The notes below the pieces were generated by a model. It was given only the letters and a program-made list of their open reading frames with translations. It made no database searches and had not been told where the DNA came from. The position numbers and the translations under genes are program-made. A DNA stretch of 64,000 bases from Candidatus Thiodiazotropha sp. (GTDB lineage: Bacteria > Pseudomonadota > Gammaproteobacteria > Chromatiales > Chromatiaceae), in assembly GCA_023838465.1 (NCBI GenBank), contig JAIVEQ010000005.1, forward strand, positions 62,001 to 126,000, in the 5' to 3' direction. Each line of letters starts with the position of its first letter. The first letter of the stretch is position 1. Positions 18,168-27,915 of the stretch are shown piece after piece.

Positions 18168-19504
18168 ACTGCCTGCTCTCTGTTGATCGCCTTGGCAATC
18201 CGAAAATATTGTACAAGTGGTATGTTGGAGGGACATACATAAGAGCAACAACCACATTCGAAGCAGTCGTTGAGGTGGTACTCCTGGGCCATCTCTTCAT
18301 ATTTACGTTTGGCGGCCATTTGCCCGAGGATAGAGGGGTTGAGGTGCATTGGACAGGCATAGACGCAACGTGCACAACGAATACAGGGCCAGATTCTATG
18401 GCTCTCTTCCTCAATTGAGGGCTCATTGAGTACCAGCAGGCCGGAAGTCCCCTTAGTGATGGGCGTGTCCATGGCAGAGACAGCCGGTCCCATCATCGGC
18501 CCACCTAAAATAAATTCAGTACGGGATCCTTCATAGCCTGCCTGCTGCAGAATATGGCTTATCGGTGTTCCCAGTGGAACCATGTAGTTGCCAGGTTTGA
18601 CAACTCCCGGGCCAGCAACGGTTATGACACGCTCAATCAATCCCTGACCTTCGGGAAGCAGCTTGCCAAGACTTGCCAGGGTGCCTACATTATTCACAAC
18701 CACGCCGACATCGGCCGGTAACCCGCCAGCCGGTACCTCACGGTCGAGTAAGGATTTAATCAACATCTTCTCGGAGCCTTGCGGATACTTGGTTTCAACC
18801 GCTTCGACCCGCACTGGACTGCCCTTCGAGAGGTGGCTACGCAACACTTCGACAGCATCCATTTTATTGTCTTCAATGCCGATGATGGCCTGGCTGGTGC
18901 CGGATGCCCGCATCGCATAGCGAATACCCCTTAACAACTGTTTCGGATACTCGAGCATGATGCGGTGATCGCACGTCAAATAGGGCTCACACTCACATCC
19001 ATTGATAATCAGGGTATCGACCTGCTTACCCTCGGGTATCATAAATTTTATATGGGAAGGAAAGGCGGCTCCACCCAGTCCCACCATGCCGCTATTCTGG
19101 ATCTCCTGAATGATCTCTTGCTGGGTAAGGTCACTCATCTCCCGGGGTTGTCCCCACAGGACCTCCTGAGTGGATCCCTCATAGACATCCAACACAATAG
19201 CGTTTGATTTTGGGCCCTTGGGAGTCGGCATCAACTCGATGTCCCTTACCCGGCCGGTTGCTGGGGCGTGTATGGGTACAGAGAAATTGCCATCCGCCTT
19301 AGCAATCAGCTCACCACGCACCACCTCCTGTCCTTTACGGACTGTAGGGATGGCGGGTTTGCCTATATGCTGATCCAGCGGTAATACCAATTCCGCAGGA
19401 AAAGGGAGACGGCGTATCGGTTTGTCCGCCGTATCCTTATGGTAGGGCGGATGGATGCCGTGGGTGAAGCTTTTCAGCCCAAACAGCAGGTTGAGAAGTC
19501 CCAT
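18164..19504 (-). CDS. rnfC: Rnf complex subunit C, NADH-binding iron-sulfur protein
   Basis: Cytoplasmic NADH/FMN subunit of Rnf. The 446-residue protein has the N-terminal barrel (FPAELVLPLDQHIG), the NADH-dehydrogenase 51-kDa-like GLGGAAFPSHIKF motif, a SLBB-like region, and two four-cysteine iron-sulfur motifs near the end: CIRCARCVYACP and CFECGCCSYVCP. It lacks the long repetitive C-terminal extension of the enterobacterial RsxC. It follows the pyruvate oxidoreductase gene by 92 bp and overlaps rnfD by four bases. Confidence 0.95.
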   Translation of the reverse strand: MGLLNLLFGLKSFTHGIHPPYHKDTADKPIRRLPFPAELVLPLDQHIGKPAIPTVRKGQEVVRGELIAKADGNFSVPIHAPATGRVRDIELMPTPKGPKSNAIVLDVYEGSTQEVLWGQPREMSDLTQQEIIQEIQNSGMVGLGGAAFPSHIKFMIPEGKQVDTLIINGCECEPYLTCDHRIMLEYPKQLLRGIRYAMRASGTSQAIIGIEDNKMDAVEVLRSHLSKGSPVRVEAVETKYPQGSEKMLIKSLLDREVPAGGLPADVGVVVNNVGTLASLGKLLPEGQGLIERVITVAGPGVVKPGNYMVPLGTPISHILQQAGYEGSRTEFILGGPMMGPAVSAMDTPITKGTSGLLVLNEPSIEEESHRIWPCIRCARCVYACPMHLNPSILGQMAAKRKYEEMAQEYHLNDCFECGCCSYVCPSNIPLVQYFRIAKAINREQAV

Positions 19505-19596
19505 ATCATTCAGACTCGGTTAACGGGCGGATCTGACGATCCGCCCGTTTGATGAAAAGCGTGTTTTGTCAGCAATCATTGCTTTTGCCAACATAC

Positions 19597-22500
19597 TTAT
19601 TGGTATTTGGCCGCACGCTTGACCAACTTCTCCAGATCTTTCTCCGATGGATTCCATGGTGTACCGGGATGTATACAGCCGGCAGTGCATTTCTCCGCTG
19701 ACTTGACGATGTCCTTAAAGTGGCCCGCTTTGGCATCGACGATAATCGCCTTCTTGTCATCGTTATAGGTGAAGATCTTTGGATTGATTTCAATGCACTC
19801 ATCACATGCAGTACACTCCGGGGTCTCAATCCATACCGGTTCATAATCACCCGCTTCACCACCGCCACCGGCGTCTGAAACCATAGAGCCTGCACCGGCG
19901 CCATTTGCCGAGATTGAACCTGCTAACGCTCCGGCATTACCACTGGCTGCCATTGAAAGCAGTGTGGAGCTGAGGCGATTGGCCATATCGACCTTGGCCT
20001 GATCGACCAGGGCATTCACATCCACTTTATTGAGTTCGCCGGCAATACCCTTGAGTTGACGCCAGAACTGACGACGCTCATCACAGGAGAGGGCAATCTC
20101 TTTCGCACAAATGATACGAGTCAATCGATTCTTGGCATCGACACCCCAGATGTAGGGAAATTTACCGTCACGTTCATCCTCATCAAAGTCCAGAAATTCG
20201 TGCATCGGTACCATGTTGTCATTCCAGGTCTCCGGTGGCACCATACGGAACTGCTTGCGGAAACGACCCTCGGTGACAGCGAAGTCTGCAAAGGTCATGG
20301 GGACTTCCAGTTTACACTCCTCACCTTTCTCATCCTGGTAGCTGATGTTGTACATTGGCCAATCATCATCCATCCCAGGATTGCCTTCCAGGTCGATACA
20401 CTCTTCTATGGTTTCACCGGCATCCGGATCATATTTCATCAGCGGATAACCGCGTGATTCCACGGCCATCTTAGATTGATGAGAGGCTATATCATCACCA
20501 ATGCCATGCTCTGGCGGGCAGACCGCATAGATGTTGAACAGTGCCGGACGGCGACTGTTCAAACCATCGATATAACCCTCCAACAGATGAGTGATGTTGC
20601 TGATGGCACTCTGCAGGACATAGGTCGTACGATGGGCGATACCGATCAGGGAGACCTCCTTACGGATCTCCTCCTTGCCTTTCCACGCTTTGCCGTAGGG
20701 GCTCATGTCTGCCACCTGGCCGATGTAGCCTGAAGTACAAGCCTGTCCACCGGTATTGGAGTAGACCTGGGTATCGAGTACCAGCACCTTGATGGGCATA
20801 CCCGAGGCAAGTGCCCTGGAGAGGTTCTGGAAACCGATGTCATACATCGCACCGTCACCGCCAATGGAGACAACAGGCGGACAGAGCAGCCACTCATCAT
20901 CGGTAAACTGCTTCCAGCTGAATTGCTTAAAGAAGTCCTCATGCTCGGCCATGTTGTATTTGCCGGCCAGTTCAAGTTCGGCTTTGCGGATGGCAGAAAA
21001 GCCGTCCGCCATCTTGCACATATGTCCCTCGAAGAGACCCATGGCTACCGACGGGCTGTCCTGGAACAGGTGGCTGGCCCAGGGGAAAGGGTAGGGATTG
21101 TAGGGATAGGTGGAACCCCACACGGATGTACAACCCGTAGCGTTGATTATACCCATCTCAGCACGCCCGTTCTTGCTGGTGCCTTCTGCATAACGCCATT
21201 TCAGATCACGCAGCTCATCCAATAACTGGGTCACCCACTGCAACCATTCACGATCGATCACGGTCTTCTCATGATCACTGTCGAGATTGTTGCTCAGGTT
21301 GGAGAGGGTCAGGTCACTTTCGGTATCATTAGAGACAGCCTCGGCAATCGCATTCGCATTACTCAGATCGACGCCGGCAGCCAGTTTCAGCCGTACATGC
21401 TGTTCCAGCTGTTCGATCAGCTTGTCGATCTTCCCCAGCTGCTGTTTGACCCGTGGCTGCATTAGTGCGGTTACAGTACCGGTAAAGAGATGGATTATGG
21501 TTTTCTCACCACAACCCAGGCAGGCCCCGTCACCACAGGACATGGAGTTGTAGTTGGCCTTGTCCATCAGCAGTGTCTGAAGGGCACCGATCTTCTCATC
21601 CAGGTCATCGATGCGGTTGAATGATGGGTCGCTGGTAGGCAATTCCAGCCAGAAATCCCAATCGTTGCGCAGTCGTTGAATGGCCGCTTCATCCTGGTGG
21701 GTGGTGACCAGCGCATCATCTTCACAGATTTCAACACACTCCATACACCCTTTACAGGTATAGGGGTTGACGGTGATGGAGAAGAGCCCACCGCTGTTTT
21801 TGTTCCTCTTCTCCATGTTGTTCCAATACGGCTTGGTAACAGAGAATTCGAACTCACCCAAGGCTTGGAGAAACAGACCGAACTCCTCTTCAAGCGCAGC
21901 ACGGGCATCATCCTCAATCTCGGCAGCAGCAATACACTCCAGTACAGCCTGATCAAGCATGGTACGTACATCAGCGGTGTCGCCGGATTCATTCAGTAAT
22001 TCACGCAGCCGTTTCTCCACATTGCGGCTTTCGCGTCGCAGATACTGGGTCGGACGACCACCTGTTTCGATGCGGTTGATAGCGGTGGCAAATACATCAG
22101 TGACGGTGTTGACCAGACCCGGTATGGCACTGTCTGGGCAGATGGTGTAGCAGTCACCACAGGCGGTACAATTTTCCGCTACCCATTTTGGATAGTCGAA
22201 ACGAATCTGAGTCATATCACGATAGACGCCGGTGGCGGCGGGTATCAATGACAGGGCTTGATAGGGGTCGGCCAGGTTGTCATTACCTTTGCCGGAGGCA
22301 TAGAAGCTGCCGGTTTGTTCCCAAAAACGGTGTACATCAGAGATGCCACCCTCAGTCTGAGGCAGTTGTTTGAGCATGACAGGCATACCCAGCTCTTTTT
22401 TGACCGGCATTTGAGCGGATGAGCCAATCGTCTTATTGGTGATTTCGTAAATCTCATCGAATCCGCGGCGTACCACACGCAGGTTATCTTCCACCACACG

Positions 22501-24537
22501 GCGGCCTTTGCTACCGAATTTACTGACCAGTTGATCCTCGATTGCGGAGAATAGTTTCTTCTCATCCAGACCGGACATCTCCATCAGCGGTGAGCCGGCA
22601 AAGAAGGCACCCTGGAAGGCATTACCCTGCATTCGCAGTTGCAGCTCTGCATCGGAAGCCTCTTCCCGAGCAATTTTAAACCCATCCACATAGAAGACAT
22701 TGATCTCATTTTCTATGACCTGCTGCTGCATCCAGCGGGGAAAGGAGTCCCACACATCATCAGTGCTGGCAAGATTGGATTGGATGATTAGTGTGCCACC
22801 CTTCTTCAATCCGGATAAAGGATTGGAGTGACCAAATACATTCGGATCAGGACTCAGCACCACATCGACATAGTGGTACTCACAGTTGAGCGGTATCGGT
22901 GTGGGCGCTGCAGAGAGATAATAAGTGGTTGGCTGACCCTTTTTCTCAGAACCGTATTTCGGATTTGCCTTGATCTCATAACCGAGCAGATCATAAAGGG
23001 TCATAACCAGGTTTTTGCCAGTTGTGATGGCACCCCATCCACCCACTGAATGCATACGAACCGTAATCGAACCCTCAGGCATCAGATTTGGGTTCTCAGA
23101 ACCGCGTACAGCTATGTCACCGATATCGGGATAGGCTTCAAGGAGCTTCTGGATGTGGATCTCTTGCTTGGGTGTGCTTGCTTTCCTGACAAAATCGATA
23201 CCCAGGTAGAAAAACTTGCGGTGGTCACCTTCAGGTAACATGTTTTCAATGGCACCAATCAATGCTTCAGGTTGAAGATCCCGTGAGCCCAGGCCGTAGG
23301 CACCTGAGTAGAGATGTGGCGCATCGGCGAAGCTGCCATAGCTGTTGTATTTGGGGTAAGGCTGTGTCTGTTTAGCCACAGCGGCCTGGCCGTTTTCAAT
23401 ACACTTGGAAACGACGGAACGTACTTCACGCATCAGGGGCAGGTCTTCTGCCAGCGGCTGATCGGTGCGCTCTAGCACACAAACACCCTTTTTCCCTTTC
23501 AGGACAGTGCCCAACAGGTCGCCGGGGAAGGGGCGAAACATGGTGATGTCGATGATACCGACCTTCAGCTTACGGGTTTTCTGTAGATAATCGGCAACCC
23601 CATGGGCCTGTACAATCATCGATCCCATGCCGACTATGACATAGTCGGATTTGTCTGTGTTGTAACAACCGATACGTTCGTAGCGGCGCCCTGTGAGTTC
23701 GTAGTACTCATCCATCACCTGGTCGGCGATGTCAGGGATATGCTGAAAGAAGTAGGGACGTTGAGCTGCAGTGGTCTGCATATAGGCATCCTGATTCTGT
23801 ACAGAACCGGAGAGCATGGGATTGTCGACATCCCAGATGGCGGGGACACGGCGTCGAGTCTCACCAAAGAGCATCTTTTGTGCCGGTGTCGGGCATTCGA
23901 TTTCATCGTCCGGGCGGCCCAGATATTCAGCGATCAACTCACGCTCCGGTACCTGCAGCGGTTCAATCAGGTGGGTGGTGAGGAAACCGTCCTGGGCGAC
24001 GGCAGCAGGGGTCAGAGAGAGCTCGGCAATTTTTCGACCAATCAGGTTGAGGTCGGCAGCTCCCTGGGCGTTATTGGCGAAAACCTGGAAAAAACCGGTA
24101 TCGTCTATACAGTGATAGTCGTCATGGCCGCAGTGTACATTCAAAGAGGCCTTGGTGATTGCGCGACACCCGATGTTCAGTACATAGGGCAGACGTTTAC
24201 CAACTGCGGCATACAGGGATTCGTGCATGAAAGCCACGCCCTGTGCCGAGGAGAAGTTGGTTGAACGCAGACCGGTCATGGACATGCCTGCGGTGACCGC
24301 CGCTGCCGCATGCTCCGATTCAGGTTCGATGAAGATCAGTGACCGGTCCGAGATGTTGATGTGGCCATTGGCCGTCTCCTCTGCCCAGTATTCACCCATC
24401 TGGGTTGAGGGTGTGATGGGGTAAGCGCCAGCCGCATCGGAGGCCTCCCGCTCACACATAATCACCGCGCCGTTGCCATCCATTGCCATGCGGATACCGG
24501 GGTATTTGAAGGTCTTGTCGTCTTTTTTACCAAACAT
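19597..24537 (-). CDS. nifJ: Very large pyruvate:ferredoxin oxidoreductase with extra C-terminal ferredoxin
   Basis: Single-chain 2-oxoacid oxidoreductase that interconverts pyruvate + CoA and acetyl-CoA + CO2 with ferredoxin. Domains: pyruvate-binding N-terminal domain (about 1-250, with AAGAYPITPST), the gamma/CoA region (SVGGWGAITTGKN at 497-509), a two-cluster ferredoxin (Cys 790/793/796/800 and 928/931/934/938), the third cluster near CLGCG (1006-1009), and the TPP domain (GGDGAMYDIG at 1226-1235, YSNTGGQ at 1259-1265). At 1646 residues it exceeds the usual 1170-1200. The excess lies in an insert of about 110 residues between the two clusters, another near 1020-1120, and a C-terminal extension with its own CxxCxxC (1575-1581) plus CTAGCIHP (1617-1623) ferredoxin module. 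It sits between rnfB and rnfC. Confidence 0.93.
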   Translation of the reverse strand: MFGKKDDKTFKYPGIRMAMDGNGAVIMCEREASDAAGAYPITPSTQMGEYWAEETANGHINISDRSLIFIEPESEHAAAAVTAGMSMTGLRSTNFSSAQGVAFMHESLYAAVGKRLPYVLNIGCRAITKASLNVHCGHDDYHCIDDTGFFQVFANNAQGAADLNLIGRKIAELSLTPAAVAQDGFLTTHLIEPLQVPERELIAEYLGRPDDEIECPTPAQKMLFGETRRRVPAIWDVDNPMLSGSVQNQDAYMQTTAAQRPYFFQHIPDIADQVMDEYYELTGRRYERIGCYNTDKSDYVIVGMGSMIVQAHGVADYLQKTRKLKVGIIDITMFRPFPGDLLGTVLKGKKGVCVLERTDQPLAEDLPLMREVRSVVSKCIENGQAAVAKQTQPYPKYNSYGSFADAPHLYSGAYGLGSRDLQPEALIGAIENMLPEGDHRKFFYLGIDFVRKASTPKQEIHIQKLLEAYPDIGDIAVRGSENPNLMPEGSITVRMHSVGGWGAITTGKNLVMTLYDLLGYEIKANPKYGSEKKGQPTTYYLSAAPTPIPLNCEYHYVDVVLSPDPNVFGHSNPLSGLKKGGTLIIQSNLASTDDVWDSFPRWMQQQVIENEINVFYVDGFKIAREEASDAELQLRMQGNAFQGAFFAGSPLMEMSGLDEKKLFSAIEDQLVSKFGSKGRRVVEDNLRVVRRGFDEIYEITNKTIGSSAQMPVKKELGMPVMLKQLPQTEGGISDVHRFWEQTGSFYASGKGNDNLADPYQALSLIPAATGVYRDMTQIRFDYPKWVAENCTACGDCYTICPDSAIPGLVNTVTDVFATAINRIETGGRPTQYLRRESRNVEKRLRELLNESGDTADVRTMLDQAVLECIAAAEIEDDARAALEEEFGLFLQALGEFEFSVTKPYWNNMEKRNKNSGGLFSITVNPYTCKGCMECVEICEDDALVTTHQDEAAIQRLRNDWDFWLELPTSDPSFNRIDDLDEKIGALQTLLMDKANYNSMSCGDGACLGCGEKTIIHLFTGTVTALMQPRVKQQLGKIDKLIEQLEQHVRLKLAAGVDLSNANAIAEAVSNDTESDLTLSNLSNNLDSDHEKTVIDREWLQWVTQLLDELRDLKWRYAEGTSKNGRAEMGIINATGCTSVWGSTYPYNPYPFPWASHLFQDSPSVAMGLFEGHMCKMADGFSAIRKAELELAGKYNMAEHEDFFKQFSWKQFTDDEWLLCPPVVSIGGDGAMYDIGFQNLSRALASGMPIKVLVLDTQVYSNTGGQACTSGYIGQVADMSPYGKAWKGKEEIRKEVSLIGIAHRTTYVLQSAISNITHLLEGYIDGLNSRRPALFNIYAVCPPEHGIGDDIASHQSKMAVESRGYPLMKYDPDAGETIEECIDLEGNPGMDDDWPMYNISYQDEKGEECKLEVPMTFADFAVTEGRFRKQFRMVPPETWNDNMVPMHEFLDFDEDERDGKFPYIWGVDAKNRLTRIICAKEIALSCDERRQFWRQLKGIAGELNKVDVNALVDQAKVDMANRLSSTLLSMAASGNAGALAGSISANGAGAGSMVSDAGGGGEAGDYEPVWIETPECTACDECIEINPKIFTYNDDKKAIIVDAKAGHFKDIVKSAEKCTAGCIHPGTPWNPSEKDLEKLVKRAAKYQ

Positions 24538-24629
24538 TGAACACTTCTCTTGTCTAGTTACTGGTTATGACTTTTATTAAGTCGCATTAAACGAACTAAA
24601 GTCTCAAAACCGAACACTGAGGCTACCTG

Positions 24630-25508
24630 TTATAGAGGTAACGCTTCATTGCGTACGATGCGCTTAGCTTTAACACCTTTTATCGGGCCCCTGTCATCAT
24701 CCAACCATACGATGGCCCCAGTTGGGCAACGCTCCGTTGCAATCGGTGAGGCAAAACCGTTGTTGCTGTAATCAACTACAGCCAGGTTGTCTTGAATGGT
24801 GATCAGTCCTTCGGGTGAATCCTTCACACATCGCTCACAGGCTGTACAGGCTACTTCACAGTTGTTTTCTGCTGTATCTTCATCTTCCAGGTTCTTGCAT
24901 GCCACCCACAGACGGCGATCCACGGGGTGGATGGAGAATAACCCCTTTGGACAGATATCCACACAATCCTCGCAGCACGTGCATTTCGCAGCGTCTACGA
25001 TCGGCAGGCCATGGTGGTCCATGGTGATGGCATCGAAGTCGCATACTTCAGCACAGTCAGCCAATCCGATGCAGCCCCAGGTGCAACTCTTAGGCCCACC
25101 TGAAACAACAGCTGCTGCTCGACAGCTTTCAAGACCCTTGTAATGAGCACGCATACGGGCGACATGAGTACCACCCGCACAAGCAAGTCGAGCGACGCGT
25201 TTAACCACATCTCCCGCATCGACACCCAGGTAATCGGCAATTTCATCAATTGCTTCACTGCTACTGACCGTGCACTGAGCGGGGGTGACCTCGCCGGTAA
25301 TCAGGGCTTCGGCAAAAGGTCGGCAACCGGCATTGCCACAGGCACCGCAGTTAGTGGCAGGTAGCATGCCCTCAAGATCATCGATACGTGGATCCTCGAA
25401 TACCCAGAGTTTCTTGTTGGCAAACGCAAGCATGGAGGAGAGCAACAGCCCAAGCACCCCCATAAAGAGGATAGCGGTTGTAACATTCAGTGCTATGTCA
25501 ATATCCAT
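24630..25508 (-). CDS. rnfB: Rnf complex subunit B, ferredoxin-interacting iron-sulfur protein
   Basis: Entry subunit that exchanges electrons with soluble ferredoxin. It has an N-terminal membrane helix (about residues 5-27), then the four-cysteine Fe-S domain with NCGACGNAGCRPFAEAL, and later ferredoxin-type motifs: CTCCEDCVDICP and a variant CTACERCVKDSP in which the usual last Cys is Ser. I prefer the ATG at 25508; a TTG four codons upstream (25520) is also possible. It is the first gene of the rnf/pyruvate oxidoreductase block, with 92 bp to the next gene. Confidence 0.93.
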   Translation of the reverse strand: MDIDIALNVTTAILFMGVLGLLLSSMLAFANKKLWVFEDPRIDDLEGMLPATNCGACGNAGCRPFAEALITGEVTPAQCTVSSSEAIDEIADYLGVDAGDVVKRVARLACAGGTHVARMRAHYKGLESCRAAAVVSGGPKSCTWGCIGLADCAEVCDFDAITMDHHGLPIVDAAKCTCCEDCVDICPKGLFSIHPVDRRLWVACKNLEDEDTAENNCEVACTACERCVKDSPEGLITIQDNLAVVDYSNNGFASPIATERCPTGAIVWLDDDRGPIKGVKAKRIVRNEALPL

Positions 25509-25520
25509 AACCTTTACCAA

Positions 25521-26111
25521 CTGTCATATGAGGATAATCTAACTGAAACCGGGAACAGTTTAGTGATGGGTTTAGTATTGGTCCATGGAGTGGGTTCAAT
25601 AGAAAGTATTAATTTTCTGAAATACCCTCATGTATTGTCTGAGCTAATAGTTACTATAGATTAGAGCCTGATATAGCTAACCATTCTGCCAACTCTATAC
25701 CCAGAGCCATGGAAATCAACCCTGCTGACTTGTCTGGAAACGATCTTCGTCCCCCTGAGAAACAGGTAATTTGATATTTAATAAAAAATTTGTGGAACCT
25801 TTTTCCCACAATAAGCGTGTTATCCAGTAAGAGCTACTGTAGGGAGATGTTGTAACGAGTCTTTATTAGTCAACACTATAAGTAGTGTCTGGACAAAAAC
25901 TGCGACCTTGGTCATGTCGGCACATGCCTGAATCGAGTAAGTCATTGTATACCCTGGATTCAGCCTTAATCCGTATTGACACAATTTTTTTGAAAAGTAA
26001 GTTTTCCCGGATACTAACTGGTACACCATTAATATCACCTTGATGGAGTGCTAGGTGGCAATGGTAGCTCAAGTAGTTTGGAATTTTAAGGAATAAGTAA
26101 TTGAGGAAGCT
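25521..26111. other. Long intergenic region upstream of the sigma factor gene
   Basis: Nearly 600 bp between divergent units (rnfB leftward, sigma factor rightward) without a convincing gene. It includes the AT-rich stretch 25770-25792 and the candidate ECF-type promoter at 25794-25822. An open frame on the minus strand at 25866-26159 overlaps the sigma gene start and looks like chance. Confidence 0.6.
25794..25822 (+). promoter_or_regulatory. Candidate ECF-type promoter
   Basis: GGAACCT, 16 nt, then GTGTTA: close to the GGAACTT/GTCTAA pattern used by RpoE-like sigma factors. It points towards the sigma/anti-sigma operon, with the sigma start about 290 nt downstream, so it is a candidate autoregulatory promoter with a long leader. 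Confidence 0.4.
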
Positions 26112-26693
26112 TTGAATATTTTCTCCTTCAAATATCGCAAGAGTAACAATTTTGAACAACTGTTGGAGCCCTATTTCGATCAGTTATACCGATTGGCATT
26201 CCGTTTCACCACAAATCAGGATGAGGCGGAAGATCTATTACAAGAGCTATTGACAAAACTCTATCCAAAACAGGATCAGCTACAACAGATAGAGGATCTT
26301 AAGCCCTGGTTGGCTCGTTCACTTTATAACTTGTTCATTGACAGATACCGAAGCAGCACTCGTTCCGCTATTGATCTGATCGATCGGGACTCGTCTGAAA
26401 AACTCGATAATTTACGCGATCATGCTGAAAATCCAGAGGAACTCAATACGCGTTGGCAGATACAGGATCTACTTAGTAAGGCCATGTTTCAATTGAGTGA
26501 ACCACATCGGATTTTGTTGATCCTGCACGACATAGAAGGTTACAGCCTGCCCGAACTGGCGGACGTGCTCAACCTGCCACTCGGCACACTTAAATCACGT
26601 CTGCACCGGGCTAGAGATGGATTACGTATCATCCTTACCAGGGAACCTTTCAGTAGCATTGGACGTGTTACTAGTGAGAGGCAGCAAAAATGA
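26112..26693 (+). CDS. RpoE-like ECF sigma factor
   Basis: A 193-residue extracytoplasmic-function sigma factor. Region 2 (LYRLAFRFTTNQDEAEDLLQELLTKLYP, about 18-48) binds the -10 element and core polymerase. Region 4 (EGYSLPELADVLNLPLGTLKSRLHRARDGLR, about 145-176) is the -35-binding helix-turn-helix. The start is TTG at 26112 with GAGGAA just upstream. Its stop overlaps the start of the anti-sigma gene (ATGA), so the two are made together. Confidence 0.9.
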   Translation: MNIFSFKYRKSNNFEQLLEPYFDQLYRLAFRFTTNQDEAEDLLQELLTKLYPKQDQLQQIEDLKPWLARSLYNLFIDRYRSSTRSAIDLIDRDSSEKLDNLRDHAENPEELNTRWQIQDLLSKAMFQLSEPHRILLILHDIEGYSLPELADVLNLPLGTLKSRLHRARDGLRIILTREPFSSIGRVTSERQQK

Positions 26694-27364
26694 ACTGTAA
26701 TGCAATCAGATCAAGATTAAATGAGTACTTGGATAGAACGGTGACTCTGCCGGTCAGGGCTGAAATTGAAGCTCATCTGATAATTTGTTCCAGCTGTCAA
26801 TCGGAGCTGCAAGCCAGACAGGAATTACTTTTAAGATTACGAGAGTTGCCTGTTCCGCCAGTACGGCCTGGATTTCGCAAACAGGTATTCAAGCATGCAC
26901 GCAAGGCCGATAAAAAAAACCATTTCGGTTTTATCGTGGGTTTTAGCAGTGCTGTCACTGCAGGTCTTTTGATCTGGTTAAGTACGACATTCTGGCTGGA
27001 CCAAGTTTCACCAGAAGCACTGCTCATGCCCAGTGTTGTACTGACAGTGGAGCAACCAAGCGATCTTCGTCTGGTATTTAATGCAAATGATGATCTCCTA
27101 CAGGTGGGTTTTACCCTTCTACTTCCTCCTGGGGTAGTCATGGAAGGTTTTCCTCCACAGCATGAGATTAACTGGCAAGATCGATTGGTGAAGGGTAGGA
27201 ACGTACTGAATCTGAGCCTTGTGGCCTCCCAGAGGGTGAGTGGTGAAATTGTTGCAATGATCAGTCATAAAGGCAGAGAACGACTATTCCGTATCCCGTT
27301 CAGATCGGTGTTACGGAGGGCCGGTAATCTACCGTCTCGAGGAAAGGCATCTATTTTTATTTAA
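26690..27364 (+). CDS. Membrane-bound zinc anti-sigma factor
   Basis: A 224-residue predicted anti-sigma factor. The N-terminal domain has the zinc anti-sigma signature H-x3-C-x2-C (AHLIICSSC, about residues 27-35). A single membrane helix (FIVGFSSAVTAGLLIWLSTT, about 82-101) follows a basic stretch, and the rest is periplasmic with beta-rich character. It would hold the sigma factor until an envelope signal releases it. Overlaps the sigma gene by four bases. Confidence 0.88.
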   Translation: MNCNAIRSRLNEYLDRTVTLPVRAEIEAHLIICSSCQSELQARQELLLRLRELPVPPVRPGFRKQVFKHARKADKKNHFGFIVGFSSAVTAGLLIWLSTTFWLDQVSPEALLMPSVVLTVEQPSDLRLVFNANDDLLQVGFTLLLPPGVVMEGFPPQHEINWQDRLVKGRNVLNLSLVASQRVSGEIVAMISHKGRERLFRIPFRSVLRRAGNLPSRGKASIFI

Positions 27365-27380
27365 ATAAAAGGAGAGAAGT

Positions 27381-27827
27381 ATGAAAAGGTATCATTTAAT
27401 GACAGCGCTTATTTTGAGTGGATTTTTTGTATCCTCAGCATTGGCCTCTTCACTCGATGAAGTGACTATGGAAGTAGTCGATTTGGATACGGAACAGGCT
27501 AGTGACGTGACCAGGGAGATCAAGATACCCCAGGCCATGCTGCAGGATAGACTTCGCAAACGTCACGAATACCAAAAGGATGAGGCTGACAAGGCTTCCG
27601 ATGAAGCAGTAAGGGACCGGGACAGAGATCGAAGTGAATTGCGAGAAGAGCAACAGGGACGCATCCGTGAGCAAGCACGGGACAATGTAGAGGTCGCACA
27701 AGAGGAAGCGCAGGAACAGGTTAGAGAACAGGTCAGAGAGAGTGCTGAGGATGTTCAACAAGAGACCCAGGATCATATGCAGAATATGCAAGATGTGAGA
27801 CAACAGTATCAACAGGGCAAAGAGTAA
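27381..27827 (+). CDS. Exported, highly charged coiled-coil protein
   Basis: A 148-residue protein with a signal peptide (MKRYHLMTALILSGFFVSSALAS) and a mature part made mostly of Glu, Gln, Arg and Asp. From residue 55 on it should form one long charged coiled coil with repeating EQVREQVRES-like units. The ribosome site is strong (AGGAGAG before ATG) and the gene follows the anti-sigma gene by 16 bp, with a terminator after it. It is probably a highly expressed product of the sigma regulon, but I recognise no family. Confidence 0.75.
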   Translation: MKRYHLMTALILSGFFVSSALASSLDEVTMEVVDLDTEQASDVTREIKIPQAMLQDRLRKRHEYQKDEADKASDEAVRDRDRDRSELREEQQGRIREQARDNVEVAQEEAQEQVREQVRESAEDVQQETQDHMQNMQDVRQQYQQGKE

Positions 27828-27854
27828 CATTCGCTGCTAGTCGCGCTAACAAGG

Positions 27855-27903
27855 TGCCAGCACATTAAATGAGTGATGTGCTGGCATGACGTTGTATTTT
27901 TTT
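27855..27903 (+). terminator. Rho-independent terminator after the sigma operon
   Basis: An 11-bp perfect stem (TGCCAGCACAT and complement) with a 10-nt loop, followed after 10 nt by a run of seven Ts. It lies between the charged coiled-coil gene and the TPR/beta-barrel gene. The first ATG of the latter frame (27886) falls inside this hairpin, which favours the downstream start at 27916. Confidence 0.75.
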
Positions 27904-27915
27904 GTGAGGCTCACC

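Noticed and set aside
24800..24870. RnfB motif CTACERCVKDSP as a damaged iron-sulfur site
   Set aside because: The Ser in place of the last Cys looks like a known variant in this kind of RnfB with an extra Cys upstream (CEVACTAC); not taken as novel.
25866..26159. 97-codon frame on the minus strand before the sigma gene
   Set aside because: Overlaps the sigma coding start and has no support from context.
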